Below are positions 9,301 to 16,953 of a DNA stretch of 64,000 bases, piece after piece. Origin of the DNA: UBA2589 sp038120095 (GTDB lineage: Bacteria; Gemmatimonadota; Gemmatimonadetes; Longimicrobiales; Gaopeijiaceae). The number at the start of each line of letters is the position of its first letter. Position 1 is the stretch's first letter. The notes under the pieces were generated by a model, which was not told the origin of the DNA, searched no databases, and saw only the letters and a list, made by a program, of their open reading frames with translations. The DNA is taken from positions 1 to 64,000 of the forward strand of contig JAYOKZ010000007.1 in NCBI GenBank assembly GCA_038120095.1, written 5' to 3'. Made by a program: the position numbers and the translations under genes.

Positions 9301-9424
9301 CCAGGGTGCGGCGTTCCACGGAGAGATCGCCGACCGCGACCGGAGGTTCGAACTCGGACCCTGCCGACGAGCAGGCCGCTGCCACGAGCGCGGCACAGAG
9401 TGCCGCGCGCCGATCAGCGCGCAC
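6320..9424 (-). CDS. fusion of GH3 beta-N-acetylhexosaminidase and class C beta-lactamase-like serine hydrolase
   Basis: Exported two-enzyme protein of 1034 residues. A short signal with a weak lipobox (VAAAC) precedes a NagZ-type GH3 domain with the catalytic His/Asp loop KHFPGHGDTSTDSH near residue 245 and nucleophile loop FTDAMTM near 330. After residue about 640 comes a PF00144-like domain with SVSK near 710, YSD near 804 and HTG near 973. In Bacillus subtilis muropeptide salvage, NagZ and the beta-lactamase-like amidase AmiE are separate neighbouring genes; here the two activities appear joined. The GTG start overlaps the upstream nagZ by eleven bases. The hydrolase substrate (MurNAc-L-Ala amide or a D-peptide) is inferred. 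Confidence 0.88.
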   Translation of the reverse strand: MRADRRAALCAALVAAACSSAGSEFEPPVAVGDLSVERRTLEHEIADQLGAEDQAWVETTLEGFSLRELIGQVIIEWIPGGYVTATSPEFEPLRAWVEDDRIGGVSPSIGTPHAYVAKLNELQSRAEVPLIVTADFENGGPGMRINGSFALPSMLPQGGGTDFPPTMAFGAIGDERFAYEYGRITAREARASGVHLLFSPVLDVNSNPDNPVIATRSFGGDPDLVSRLGTAFIRGAREGGAFTTGKHFPGHGDTSTDSHIGIPVVDADRPRLDELELAPFEAAIDGGVDAIMTAHVQLPEILGPGAPPATLAPEVMTDILRNDLGFEGIVFTDAMTMRGITDMYGLGEASIRALEAGSDVVLSPKAVSEVIDAIVEAVSSGRMTRDRLEESARRILTLKARLGLHRNRFVSLDEVDRVVGIGAHNAFADTAATRSITLVRDEDRLLPMDGLSTAPTLHIRYAGSTRLWANRAFASELQDRVVDLVNIRLDERSDSAAYAAALSAVDQVDRVIVTAYVSASAGSTEEAIPEPFRELIASAVGKKPTVMVSFGNPYLLAAVPDVGSYMLAWGDRDRSQRAAVAALFGEEAISGRLPIPLPPFHDLGEGLDRPKVTDRLATLELEDPVVAAGILAARGGGPRGSNQTVAEPESVGMSSARLAVVDSVIVAGIADSAFSGAAVAIGRHGRLVSLKGFGELQYGTRRPATPTSIFDLASVSKVVGTTTAAMMLVGDGSLDLDAPVVEYLPWWAAGDERKNSVTVRHLLTHRTGLIPFRTWYFEFSGMDAYKQAAANEALESDPGSRTAYSDIGIMTLAWVIEEISGQTLDAFLQERLWNPLGMLETRYNPESSLRPRIAATEIDTIYRNEMVWGTVHDENADAMGGVAGHAGLFSTAVDLSVFARMMLNDGVAPACSADGEPGEPCPVRRTEQRRIVEADVVDEFTTRFDDTSSRALGWDTPSERSSGGDYITNESFGHTGYTGTSIWMDPELDLWVILLTNRVHPTRENQKHVPLRRAVADAAVLSITDRTVQSRVNR

Positions 9425-11354
9425 CGGTGGACGATCCTCGGCGAGGAATCAGCAGACCATCACCGATCTCGTACAATGGCGGGATGCGCGTCGGTGATCG
9501 ACCGGTAATCCCGTTCTGACCCAGCATCGCCGCAGCGGCAGCTCGCTGGCTGGCTTCGGATCCGCTCCAGGCGAGCATATACGACTGTACGTTCGGGAAA
9601 TCGGAGATCAGGTACGGATTGCCGAACGAAACCACGGTATGCGGGACGCCGATCTCTTCGAGGTAACGAACGAAGTCGACGAGTTCTTCCGGTAACGTGA
9701 ACGAACCCGACACGTTCACCGAGGTGACGTAGGTGCTGACGATCACCAACGCCTGCTCTCGGGCGCGGCGGCGCAGCTCCCGATAATCATCCTCATCGCT
9801 GTCGCCATCCACTTCCTCAGCCCGGAGGCGGGGGTAGGTCTCGCGAAGCGCTCGGTTGAAATACCGGCCGGCCAGTACGTCGGAACTTCGGCGATAGGAA
9901 ACCGACATGACCCTGGCCGACCTGGTGCCCGCAAGCGGGAGAAGATCCTTCTCGTTGCGGAGGAGCGTGATGGCCTTTTCGGCAATGTCCCCGGCGATAC
10001 CGGTGTGATCGGGAATCCCGACTGTCTGCGGAATCTGCTCCATCGCGACGTATCGGTTCTCGTGGAGGCCCAGACTCTCCTTGGTCTGAAGTACGTGCAT
10101 GACCGATCGGTCCAGTCGCTCCTCACTGAGCCGTCCTTCTCTGACAGCGGTCACGATCCCCTCGATCGCACCGCTCACGGACGCCGGCATCAGGATCACA
10201 TCGGCTCCGGCCTCGAGCGCCCGGACCGCAGCCTCTCCCGAGCGATGCTGCCGTGCGATGGCGCTCATGTCCATGGCATCCGTGAAGATGATGCCGTCGA
10301 ATCCCATGTCCTCCCGGAGCAGATTGGTCAGGACCTCCGGGGAGAGGGTCGAAGGCTCCCGAACGCCCCCATTCAAGGACGGAACGGATATGTGAGCCGT
10401 CATGATCGCACCCATACCCGAGTCGATCGCGCGCTGAAACGGGCGCAGCTCGACCGAATCCATGCGCGCCCGATCGTGGGTGATGACCGGGAGCCCCACA
10501 TGCGAGTCCACGTTCGTGTCCCCATGCCCGGGGAAGTGCTTTCCGGTCGCGATCGCACCGTTCTCCTGGACCCCCCGAATGAATGCGATACCGAGTTCAG
10601 CAACCCTGTCGGGGTCCTCACCGAAGGACCGAACGTTGATGATGGGATTGTCCGGATTGTTGTTCACATCCAGAACCGGAGCAAACGGCACGTGTACGCC
10701 AACCGCTCGCGCCTCCAGCGCCGTGATTCGGCCCATTTCGTAGGCGAGGTCCTCACGCCCTGTCGCCCCGACGGCCATCAGGCTCGGAAAGTTCGTCGCC
10801 CCTCCCAGATCGATCGCGCCCGGCATGTGAATCGCGCCACGCATCCGGAAGCCGGCACCCGTCTCCAGATCCGCGGCGACGAGCAGTGGAAGCTCTGCGT
10901 GGGCCTGCAGGTCGTTGAGTTTCGCTGCGACCTCGAAGGGCGTACCGACGGACATGATCACACCGCCGATCTTGTACTCCTCGATAAACGAGAATACGCG
11001 ATCATGACTCTCCGACCCCTCGGGGGCGAAGTCGCCCAGCACCCAGGGCATCAGGATCTGCCCGGCTTTTTCCTCGAGGGTCAATTCGGCCAGGGTTCGC
11101 TCGGCCCACGAGCGCGCGTCCTGGACGACCGGGGCGCTCACCTCGGCCTGCGCGAGGCTGTCGAACACCACCTCGAGCTGCGGAGCCTGACCGGCCGGTG
11201 CGGACGAGGCGTCGTACGTGGCGTCCGGCAGGTCGAGCGCGGGCGTTGCCGAGCCGACGACCCCCGAGCAACCGCCGAGCACGAGCAGAAGGCTCAGTGC
11301 AGGCAGCGGGGAGACCGATCCGCCGGCGTCGGCGCGCGCACGATGCGGATTCAA
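9414..11354 (-). CDS. nagZ: GH3 beta-N-acetylglucosaminidase lipoprotein, NagZ family
   Basis: Removes GlcNAc from muropeptides in the periplasm. The 646-residue product has the NagZ loop KHFPGHGDTNVDSH near residue 270 and the nucleophile loop FTDAMDM near 356, followed by a GH3 C-terminal domain. The frame is open far upstream, but the chosen start is the TTG at 11354: GAGGG lies seven bases before it and it leads directly into a lipoprotein signal, LLLVLGGC. It is the first gene of the leftward salvage operon and its GH3 domain is closely similar to that of the downstream fusion, suggesting a duplication. The start codon is the least certain point. Confidence 0.87.
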   Translation of the reverse strand: MNPHRARADAGGSVSPLPALSLLLVLGGCSGVVGSATPALDLPDATYDASSAPAGQAPQLEVVFDSLAQAEVSAPVVQDARSWAERTLAELTLEEKAGQILMPWVLGDFAPEGSESHDRVFSFIEEYKIGGVIMSVGTPFEVAAKLNDLQAHAELPLLVAADLETGAGFRMRGAIHMPGAIDLGGATNFPSLMAVGATGREDLAYEMGRITALEARAVGVHVPFAPVLDVNNNPDNPIINVRSFGEDPDRVAELGIAFIRGVQENGAIATGKHFPGHGDTNVDSHVGLPVITHDRARMDSVELRPFQRAIDSGMGAIMTAHISVPSLNGGVREPSTLSPEVLTNLLREDMGFDGIIFTDAMDMSAIARQHRSGEAAVRALEAGADVILMPASVSGAIEGIVTAVREGRLSEERLDRSVMHVLQTKESLGLHENRYVAMEQIPQTVGIPDHTGIAGDIAEKAITLLRNEKDLLPLAGTRSARVMSVSYRRSSDVLAGRYFNRALRETYPRLRAEEVDGDSDEDDYRELRRRAREQALVIVSTYVTSVNVSGSFTLPEELVDFVRYLEEIGVPHTVVSFGNPYLISDFPNVQSYMLAWSGSEASQRAAAAAMLGQNGITGRSPTRIPPLYEIGDGLLIPRRGSSTGAR

Positions 11355-11509
11355 TTGAATACCCTCGACATTCCTGGGGGACGGCTCTGATCGCGTCACC
11401 GCGCGTTGACGAACCCGAATGCGTGCCCGAAGCTTGCCGGAAGAGTCGATCTGCCGATCGACGCCCGGGGCATCCCGCGACACTGACCGCCGAAAGTATC
11501 CGTAAGAGC
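11355..11509. promoter_or_regulatory. divergent intergenic region of the peptidoglycan-salvage locus
   Basis: About 155 bases separate the nagZ start from the namZ start, so promoters for both operons must lie here or within the 5' codons. I see no clear -35/-10 pair and no strong palindrome apart from small CGATCG-type repeats. A MurR- or NagR-like regulator site would be expected but was not recognised. Confidence 0.4.
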
Positions 11510-12760
11510 ATGCGACGACAATTGCGTACATTCGCCATTCTGGGTGCCCTTTCAGTCCTCGGGTGCCTCGCCGAACGTGAGTCGGCGGACACGACCGCCA
11601 CCGCCGGTGCCGACTCGATCGTGCGACCCGGTATCGAGGTTCTGATCCAGGACAGTCTGCACCTCGTAGCGGGCAGGAGGGTCGGACTCGTGACGAACCA
11701 CACCGGTATCGACCGGAATCGTCGCTCGGACATCGACATACTCGCAGAACATCCGGAGATCGATCTGATCGCACTGTTTTCGCCGGAGCACGGTATCCGC
11801 GGTGAGGAGCGGGCCGGTGCAGCGATCGACAGTGGTTTGGACGAGCGAACCGGTCTCCCCATCTACTCGCTCTACGGAGAGACACGGAAGCCCACGCCGG
11901 ACATGCTTCAGGATGTCGACGTGCTGATCTTCGACATGCAGGACGTCGGGGCCCGCTACTACACCTACGTATCGACCATGGCGCTCGCCATGGAGGCCGC
12001 GGGGGAAACCGGGATCCCGTTCCTCGTCCTTGATCGACCCAACCCCATTCGTGGTGATGTCGTTCAGGGCAATGTCCTCGATTCCGCCTACAGCACCTTT
12101 GTTGGCCTGTACGAAGTACCGATGCGTCACGGCATGACCCCCGGGGAGCTCGCCCGTATGTATGTGGGCGAGTTCGGCGTACGCGTGGATTTGACGGTCA
12201 TTCCTGCCTCCGGGTGGCGACGCGACATGGTGTTCGACGATACCGGCCTCCCCTGGGTTCCGCCGTCACCGAACATGCCGGATGTTGCGAGCGCCCTCGC
12301 GTATCCGGGCACCTGCCTGTTCGAGGGCACACCCATCTCCGTGGGGCGCGGCACAGACCGTGCTTTCCGTTGGATCGGAGCGCCCTGGCTTGATGCCATG
12401 GAGCTCGCGGATGCGCTGAACGGGTACGGGATTCCCGGTGTGCGCTTCGAGCCCGCCAGTTTCACCCCGACCAATGCCGGCGACGGGAAATTCGAGGGTG
12501 TGGAGGTCACGGGAGTGGAGCTGGTCGCCGAACGTACCGATTACGATGCGTCAAGAGCCGGCATCGCGATGCTCATCGAAACACGCCGAATGTCCGGCGA
12601 AGCATGGGTCTGGTACGAGGCACACTTCGATCGACTATCCGGGACCGATGCCCTTCGCCTGGGGCTCGACTCTGGAGCTTCTTTCGACGCCCTCGTCGAA
12701 GGCTGGAATGCGGAGTTGACCGCCTTCGAATCTGTACGGGCGCCCTATCTCCTCTATTGA
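11510..12760 (+). CDS. namZ: exo-beta-N-acetylmuramidase lipoprotein, NamZ family (DUF1343, GH171)
   Basis: Cleaves terminal MurNAc from peptidoglycan fragments, complementing NagZ. The 416-residue protein begins with a lipoprotein signal (lipobox VLGC). The family's conserved blocks are present in order: GLVTNHTGID, LFSPEHGIRG, GLPIYSLYG, DVLIFDMQDVGARYYTY, LVLDRPNPI, HGMTPGELA, WVPPSPNMP and YPGTCLFEGT. DUF1343 proteins were shown in Bacillus subtilis to be exo-muramidases acting with NagZ. The ATG at 11510 is the only start giving a signal peptide. It diverges from nagZ and is followed 21 bases later by an M14 peptidase. Confidence 0.92.
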   Translation: MRRQLRTFAILGALSVLGCLAERESADTTATAGADSIVRPGIEVLIQDSLHLVAGRRVGLVTNHTGIDRNRRSDIDILAEHPEIDLIALFSPEHGIRGEERAGAAIDSGLDERTGLPIYSLYGETRKPTPDMLQDVDVLIFDMQDVGARYYTYVSTMALAMEAAGETGIPFLVLDRPNPIRGDVVQGNVLDSAYSTFVGLYEVPMRHGMTPGELARMYVGEFGVRVDLTVIPASGWRRDMVFDDTGLPWVPPSPNMPDVASALAYPGTCLFEGTPISVGRGTDRAFRWIGAPWLDAMELADALNGYGIPGVRFEPASFTPTNAGDGKFEGVEVTGVELVAERTDYDASRAGIAMLIETRRMSGEAWVWYEAHFDRLSGTDALRLGLDSGASFDALVEGWNAELTAFESVRAPYLLY

Positions 12761-12781
12761 CGCTCGGCTGATCTCGGCACG

Positions 12782-14104
12782 ATGAGACGAAGTCGGTACT
12801 CGCCGGACGCTCGCCGCGGCCTCCTCCTCGGCGTGCTGGCGGTCGTCGCCTGCGGGGGTGTCAACGCGTACGGCCCGACACCTCCGGCCCCGACGTCTCC
12901 CGAGGAGCTGGCCGCCGTCCATGCGGCCGTGCGCGTTCCAGGGCTGGAGGATCGACGCTTCACCCACCGGACGTTCTGGACCTCGGTCGAACCTTATCTG
13001 GGTGGCGCCGTGACCTCGAGAGTCGCAGGCGAAAGCGCCGAGGGTCGAGACATCCGGCACCTGTCGTTCGGAGAGGGGCCCGCGACCGTTCTGCTCTGGT
13101 CCCAGATGCACGGCAACGAGAGCACCGCGTCGATGGCCCTGGCAGACATCATCCGGTTCTTCCACGAGCAGCCCGATCACCCTCTGGCCCGGCGGATCGC
13201 CGACGGCGCAACGGTTCACATGATTCCGATGCTGAACCCCGACGGTGCCGAACGCTTTCAGCGGCGGAACGCGCAGGGCATCGACGTGAACCGAGATGCT
13301 CGACGCCTCCAGACACCGGAAGGTCAGGTGCTGAAGGCCGTTCGTGACGAAGTGGATCCGGCCTTCGGATTCAATCTTCACGATCAGAGCGCGGCCGTCC
13401 GGGTCGGGCGCAGCGACCGGGGTGTCGCGATCGCCTTGCTGGCACCCGCGTTCAATGCAGCCCGCGACGTCGACGAAAAACGGCGACGTGCGATGCAGGT
13501 TGCAACTCTCCTGATTGATGCGGTCACACCGCTCGTGGGTGATCACGTTGCGAAGTACGACGACACCTTCAACCCACGTGCCTTTGGCGACCTGATGGGC
13601 GCGTGGGGTGCGAGCACGGTTCTCATCGAGTCCGGGGCGTGGGAAAACGACCCGCAGAAGCAATACCTGAGGAAGACGAACTTCGTCGGAATCCTGAGCG
13701 CCCTCGACGGGATCGCGACCGGCCGCTACGCCCGGTACGATCCAAGCGTCTACGAGTCTCTGGAGTACAACGGTCGGCGCGTAACCGATCTGCTGATCTC
13801 GGGCGGCACGATCGCCGTTCCGGGCCTGCCCCCCCTCGCGGCTGACCTGCTCGTCAACTACGACTTCCCGCTGATGCGCCGGGGAGGCGTGATTGCGGAC
13901 ATCGGAGATATGGGCGTATCGGAAGCGCAGGACACGCTCGATGTCGAGGGGCTCTTCCTCATTCCGTCGGGGGACGCGCTGGACATCGACGGGGGCCTGA
14001 ACGTCGGCGCACCGGCACACTTCATTGTCGCCGAAGACCCGGACGGGCGAAACGTGGTCTTCCTGGTTGAAGGAAGCCTTCCGGAGGCACGCCGAGAGCG
14101 ATAG
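12782..14104 (+). CDS. M14-family zinc carboxypeptidase, probable lipoprotein
   Basis: Secreted zinc peptidase of 440 residues. Zinc ligands are seen in SQMHGNES (His and Glu, near residue 110) and in FNLHDQ (third His, near 199); the substrate-binding NPDGAERF and DVNRD blocks lie between, and the catalytic Glu is in LIESGAW near 283. A hydrophobic N-terminus ending VVAC suggests a lipoprotein. The last 100 residues are a beta-rich extension. Placed in the same unit as namZ, it may trim the peptide part of muropeptides, as the M14 enzyme MpaA does in Escherichia coli, but a general peptidase is equally possible. Confidence 0.85.
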   Translation: MRRSRYSPDARRGLLLGVLAVVACGGVNAYGPTPPAPTSPEELAAVHAAVRVPGLEDRRFTHRTFWTSVEPYLGGAVTSRVAGESAEGRDIRHLSFGEGPATVLLWSQMHGNESTASMALADIIRFFHEQPDHPLARRIADGATVHMIPMLNPDGAERFQRRNAQGIDVNRDARRLQTPEGQVLKAVRDEVDPAFGFNLHDQSAAVRVGRSDRGVAIALLAPAFNAARDVDEKRRRAMQVATLLIDAVTPLVGDHVAKYDDTFNPRAFGDLMGAWGASTVLIESGAWENDPQKQYLRKTNFVGILSALDGIATGRYARYDPSVYESLEYNGRRVTDLLISGGTIAVPGLPPLAADLLVNYDFPLMRRGGVIADIGDMGVSEAQDTLDVEGLFLIPSGDALDIDGGLNVGAPAHFIVAEDPDGRNVVFLVEGSLPEARRER

Positions 14105-14340
14105 GGACGCGCCACACGCACGTGTCCCCGCCCCGACGTGGCGAGCTGACCGTCCCCGTTCCTCAGCCACCTGTCTCAGGAGGTCATGGGCCCCCGAAGC
14201 GACCCAACCGAGCTTCGTGGCGGCTGGGGGAAAGAGGCCGAAGCCCATGATCTCGTGGCCGATCGATCAACGCGGCACGCCGAGGATCTCTTTTCCTCCT
14301 CTCACGGGACGTTGGGATGTCGTATGTCGAAGGAGGCAAC

Positions 14341-14583
14341 ATGAAACCCAAATCCACTCTCATCCTGTCGGTGCTCACTGCAGTCACTCTGTTGGCCGTG
14401 CTACCTGAAGGTGCGCGTGCCGGTACCGAGTGCACGGACGGATATCTCCTGTGCCTGAACTCCGCCGCCGCCAAGTACGATGCATGGGGTCAGCAGCACT
14501 TCGACATCGTGGACGACGTCGCATACCTCGAATGCGGCGCTGAATGGACCGGCTGCATACGCAGGAAGTTGCTCGGAATCTGA
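14341..14583 (+). CDS. small secreted protein with paired CX6C motifs
   Basis: An 80-residue protein of unknown function. It has a clear Sec signal peptide (LILSVLTAVTLLAVLP, likely cut after ARA) and a mature domain of about 53 residues with exactly four cysteines arranged as two CX6C units, CTDGYLLC and CGAEWTGC, about 34 residues apart. That pattern suggests a helical hairpin or disulfide-clamped mini-domain. The ATG at 14341 is chosen over one eight codons earlier because GAAGGAGG precedes it. The 236 bases upstream hold no gene. I do not recognise the family. Confidence 0.72.
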   Translation: MKPKSTLILSVLTAVTLLAVLPEGARAGTECTDGYLLCLNSAAAKYDAWGQQHFDIVDDVAYLECGAEWTGCIRRKLLGI

Positions 14584-14628
14584 ATGGAGCTGATGGACCC
14601 CTCGTGACCACCCCGCAACTGAACTGAC

Positions 14629-15669
14629 ATGCGACATCCCATCGCCCTGTATGCCGCACTCACCCTGGCCTGTGAACCGGTCGCACAGCGTAGCGAGGTC
14701 AAGACTTTCGACCCCGCGCGAGATTCGGACCTGCTGGTGTGCGAACCCCGACTCGTGGACTTCGAACCGGCATCCGGTATCGAGCGGGTCACCGCTGCAT
14801 CGGACTCCTCGCTGCTGCTCCTGTACGCGGACGCACGAGAAGTCCTCGTCGTGGACGGGGCGCTCTCTCCGCTCCGAGCCCTTCAGCTCGAGTCCGAGGG
14901 GCCCACCGGAGTCGTCGCACTGCAGGATGCGATCTCGCTTGGCGACTCCCTGTTCGTCGTGGCCGACGGGCCTCGCCGACATTTGCGCGCCTTCACATCC
15001 GACGGCGACCCGGCTTGGGTCCTGCCCTTACCCGCTGTCCCGGACAGAATCCTGCCCACGCCCGTCGGGATCGTCGTATTTCCACTCCACCTGGCGGGCG
15101 TGCCGAGCAGTGGACCCTACCTCGTGCGGAACGGTGCTGTGGATGATCTCGCGATCGCGCCCGAGCCGATCCTCGATCCTCAGATGCGCACGCTCGCGAA
15201 TCTGGTCTCTCCCACGCTTGCCCTGGGCACGAGCAGGATGATCGCCCCTCGACAGTTCATTGCACCGGTGGCCAGCGTAATCGAACTGGGGGGCCGATCC
15301 GAGCCAGCGCAGGTCCCGATGCCGATTGCCACGGCTACGGCGCACCAAGCATGGTGGATACCCCGGCCACCGTACCGAGTCGATGAGATGGAGCAGATCA
15401 TCACCCCTGCGATGTCCGCGACGGGCGGCCCGCATGCGGGGGAAATTTCCGTACTCACGAGGACGGGTCACGACAGAGGAGAGCACCTCGAGAAGGTCAT
15501 TGTACGCCTCGACCATGAGCTCGACGTGATGTCTGCCATGACGGTTCCCTTCAATGCGATGCATCTGGCCTGGCTGCCCTCGGAGCAGGCGTACTACGTG
15601 GTCACTGCGGACGATCACTGGCACCGATGTGAGCTTCCCGCCCCTGACTCACTCCCCGAGGTCCCCTGA
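14629..15669 (+). CDS. secreted protein of unknown function, beta-propeller-like
   Basis: A 346-residue protein with a short lipoprotein-like signal (LTLACEP) followed by repeated beta-rich segments, for example LLLLYADAREVLVVDG, DSLFVVADGPRRHLRAF and YYVVTADDHW. These resemble blades of an NHL or YncE-type propeller. There are no catalytic motifs. Its stop overlaps the next start by one base (TGATG), so it forms an operon with the small membrane protein. Closely similar 6-bladed propeller lipoproteins usually bind ligands or partners, but no function can be assigned here. Confidence 0.7.
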   Translation: MRHPIALYAALTLACEPVAQRSEVKTFDPARDSDLLVCEPRLVDFEPASGIERVTAASDSSLLLLYADAREVLVVDGALSPLRALQLESEGPTGVVALQDAISLGDSLFVVADGPRRHLRAFTSDGDPAWVLPLPAVPDRILPTPVGIVVFPLHLAGVPSSGPYLVRNGAVDDLAIAPEPILDPQMRTLANLVSPTLALGTSRMIAPRQFIAPVASVIELGGRSEPAQVPMPIATATAHQAWWIPRPPYRVDEMEQIITPAMSATGGPHAGEISVLTRTGHDRGEHLEKVIVRLDHELDVMSAMTVPFNAMHLAWLPSEQAYYVVTADDHWHRCELPAPDSLPEVP

Positions 15670-15881
15670 TGCGCGAACCTCACGTACCGGCCGTCTACCT
15701 GAGCGAGCGATTCTGGACCGACTTCGGAGCTGCAACCATCCTCGCGATGGGCGTTTGCGGATTCTTCGGTATCCCCGCAACCGCGGTCCTCAGCGTCATC
15801 GTGGGCGCCGTGTCGGCCGGGCAGGCCCAGCGGCATCGACTGGGTCGGAAGGAGGCAGAACCTCGCCCGGGATCTTCGTAA
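15669..15881 (+). CDS. small membrane protein of unknown function
   Basis: A 70-residue protein with two hydrophobic stretches (FGAATILAMGVCGFFGI and ATAVLSVIVGAVSAG), giving one hairpin of two helices, and a basic, proline-containing tail. Its ATG shares one base with the stop of the preceding gene, so the two are translated together. No family is recognised. Confidence 0.62.
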   Translation: MREPHVPAVYLSERFWTDFGAATILAMGVCGFFGIPATAVLSVIVGAVSAGQAQRHRLGRKEAEPRPGSS

Positions 15882-15911
15882 GAGATTACGAACGCGTCGC
15901 CCTGAGGTCGG

Positions 15912-16943
15912 TCACCCCCCCGGACGGTTCACGGGGAAGCGGAAGACCGAGCCAATGTCCGGACGCCACCATGGGCCCTCGAAGACCTGCCCGAGGCGGC
16001 GCTCGAAGTGACGCATGTCCGAGAGGAGTACGGAGTGCTTCGGGGCATCGAAGGGAACGAAGAAGTCCTCCCAGTGACCGAGTAACACGCGTGCGGGCCG
16101 CAGGTTGTCGATGAGGGCCTCCGGGTGCCACTCCACCTGATCGAACGTGGCGGGCACCAGAATCGCAAGATCAACGGGGTCGGCGTCGACCAGCGACCTC
16201 GGAGCCAGACCCCACGGCGCGGCAGCCACGGCATCCTGATAGTAGATGCGATAGCGAACGCGGCTCTCGTCGTCGAGAAAGTCGATAAGGAATGCGACCG
16301 TCTCCCCATCTAACCATTCTCCGGCATGCCCTGGCGGCGTCTGTCGCATCGCATCAGCGGTCCCCTGAAAGAGGGTCAGCCCCTCGAAATGGGGCCCATG
16401 CCGAGACTTCAGGGGCATCACCCGAACCCGGGGTCCGTAGAGGAACCATTCACCCGCACGCTCCTCATCCCCTTCGAAACCGTTCGTAACATCAAGGCGG
16501 TCGGCGAGGCCGGACCAGGTGCCGAAGAGGTTCGCCGTCGTGCGGTTCGCGAGGATTCGGGCCTCTGCGGCATGGCTCCCCGCCACACGGGGCACGTCCA
16601 TGGCATGATCATAGTGTCCGTGTCCGATCAGAATGACCCGGGCTGCCGAGACGTCATACGGGGCCATGAACCGATCGACTGCGGCAGTATCCGCCTCGAT
16701 CGCCTGGAGACCAGTTTGGAGGAGCGACGGATTACTGAAGAAGGGAGCGGCCAGAACCTGCTCACCGTCGAGGTCCATGACCCAGCCCCCCGCGCCCAGA
16801 TAGGTCATCTCGACTGCAGCGCCGCCTCCACTCAGGTCGGTCGTCCCCTGAACCCCCGGGCCAAGCCTCGAAGCGCACGCCAGTACGAATGTCACACCAA
16901 TCAGCACGAGGAACCCGCGCACGCCAACGAGGCGGGGGACCAT
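15912..16943 (-). CDS. metallo-beta-lactamase-fold lipoprotein
   Basis: A 343-residue exported hydrolase of the MBL superfamily. It has a lipobox signal (FVLACAS), then the metal-binding GHGHYDHA motif (HxHxDH) near residue 108, a later metal His in SRHGPH, and a C-terminal GHWEDFF. The arrangement resembles the UlaG/RomA-like group rather than true beta-lactamases. The ATG touches the first N of the assembly gap, so the ribosome site cannot be seen and a longer N-terminus cannot be excluded, although the signal peptide looks complete. Substrate unknown. Confidence 0.75.
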   Translation of the reverse strand: MVPRLVGVRGFLVLIGVTFVLACASRLGPGVQGTTDLSGGGAAVEMTYLGAGGWVMDLDGEQVLAAPFFSNPSLLQTGLQAIEADTAAVDRFMAPYDVSAARVILIGHGHYDHAMDVPRVAGSHAAEARILANRTTANLFGTWSGLADRLDVTNGFEGDEERAGEWFLYGPRVRVMPLKSRHGPHFEGLTLFQGTADAMRQTPPGHAGEWLDGETVAFLIDFLDDESRVRYRIYYQDAVAAAPWGLAPRSLVDADPVDLAILVPATFDQVEWHPEALIDNLRPARVLLGHWEDFFVPFDAPKHSVLLSDMRHFERRLGQVFEGPWWRPDIGSVFRFPVNRPGG

Positions 16944-16953
16944 NNNNNNNNNN
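16944..16953. other. assembly gap of ten N
   Basis: Exactly ten undetermined bases join two contigs. The gap hides the last codons of the asparaginase gene and the region upstream of the MBL-fold gene. A fixed-length N run usually does not reflect true distance, so the adjacency of the two sides is a scaffolding claim only. Confidence 0.98.

Noticed and set aside
8153..9508. Long plus-strand frame opposite the GH3 fusion (and similar ones at 10005-11390, 25423-27003, 50765-52306, 59508-61211)
   Set aside because: These mirror-strand frames are rich in Arg, His, Pro and Asp with no motifs, signal peptides or ribosome sites. They are the usual antisense by-product of GC-rich codon use opposite strong genes.
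9414..11885. 823-residue version of NagZ starting at 11885
   Set aside because: The extra 177 residues are basic filler antisense to the namZ 5' region and precede the lipoprotein signal, which must be at the N-terminus.
14105..14340. Possible riboswitch in the leader of the small CX6C protein
   Set aside because: Several short GC hairpins are present, but I could not match conserved cores of cobalamin, TPP, SAM or c-di-GMP riboswitches. It is treated as an untranslated leader without assigned element.
16762..16943. Asparaginase frame continuing through the N run into the MBL-fold gene
   Set aside because: The continuation depends on unknown bases and reads the MBL gene in a wrong frame. 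The asparaginase must end inside the gap.
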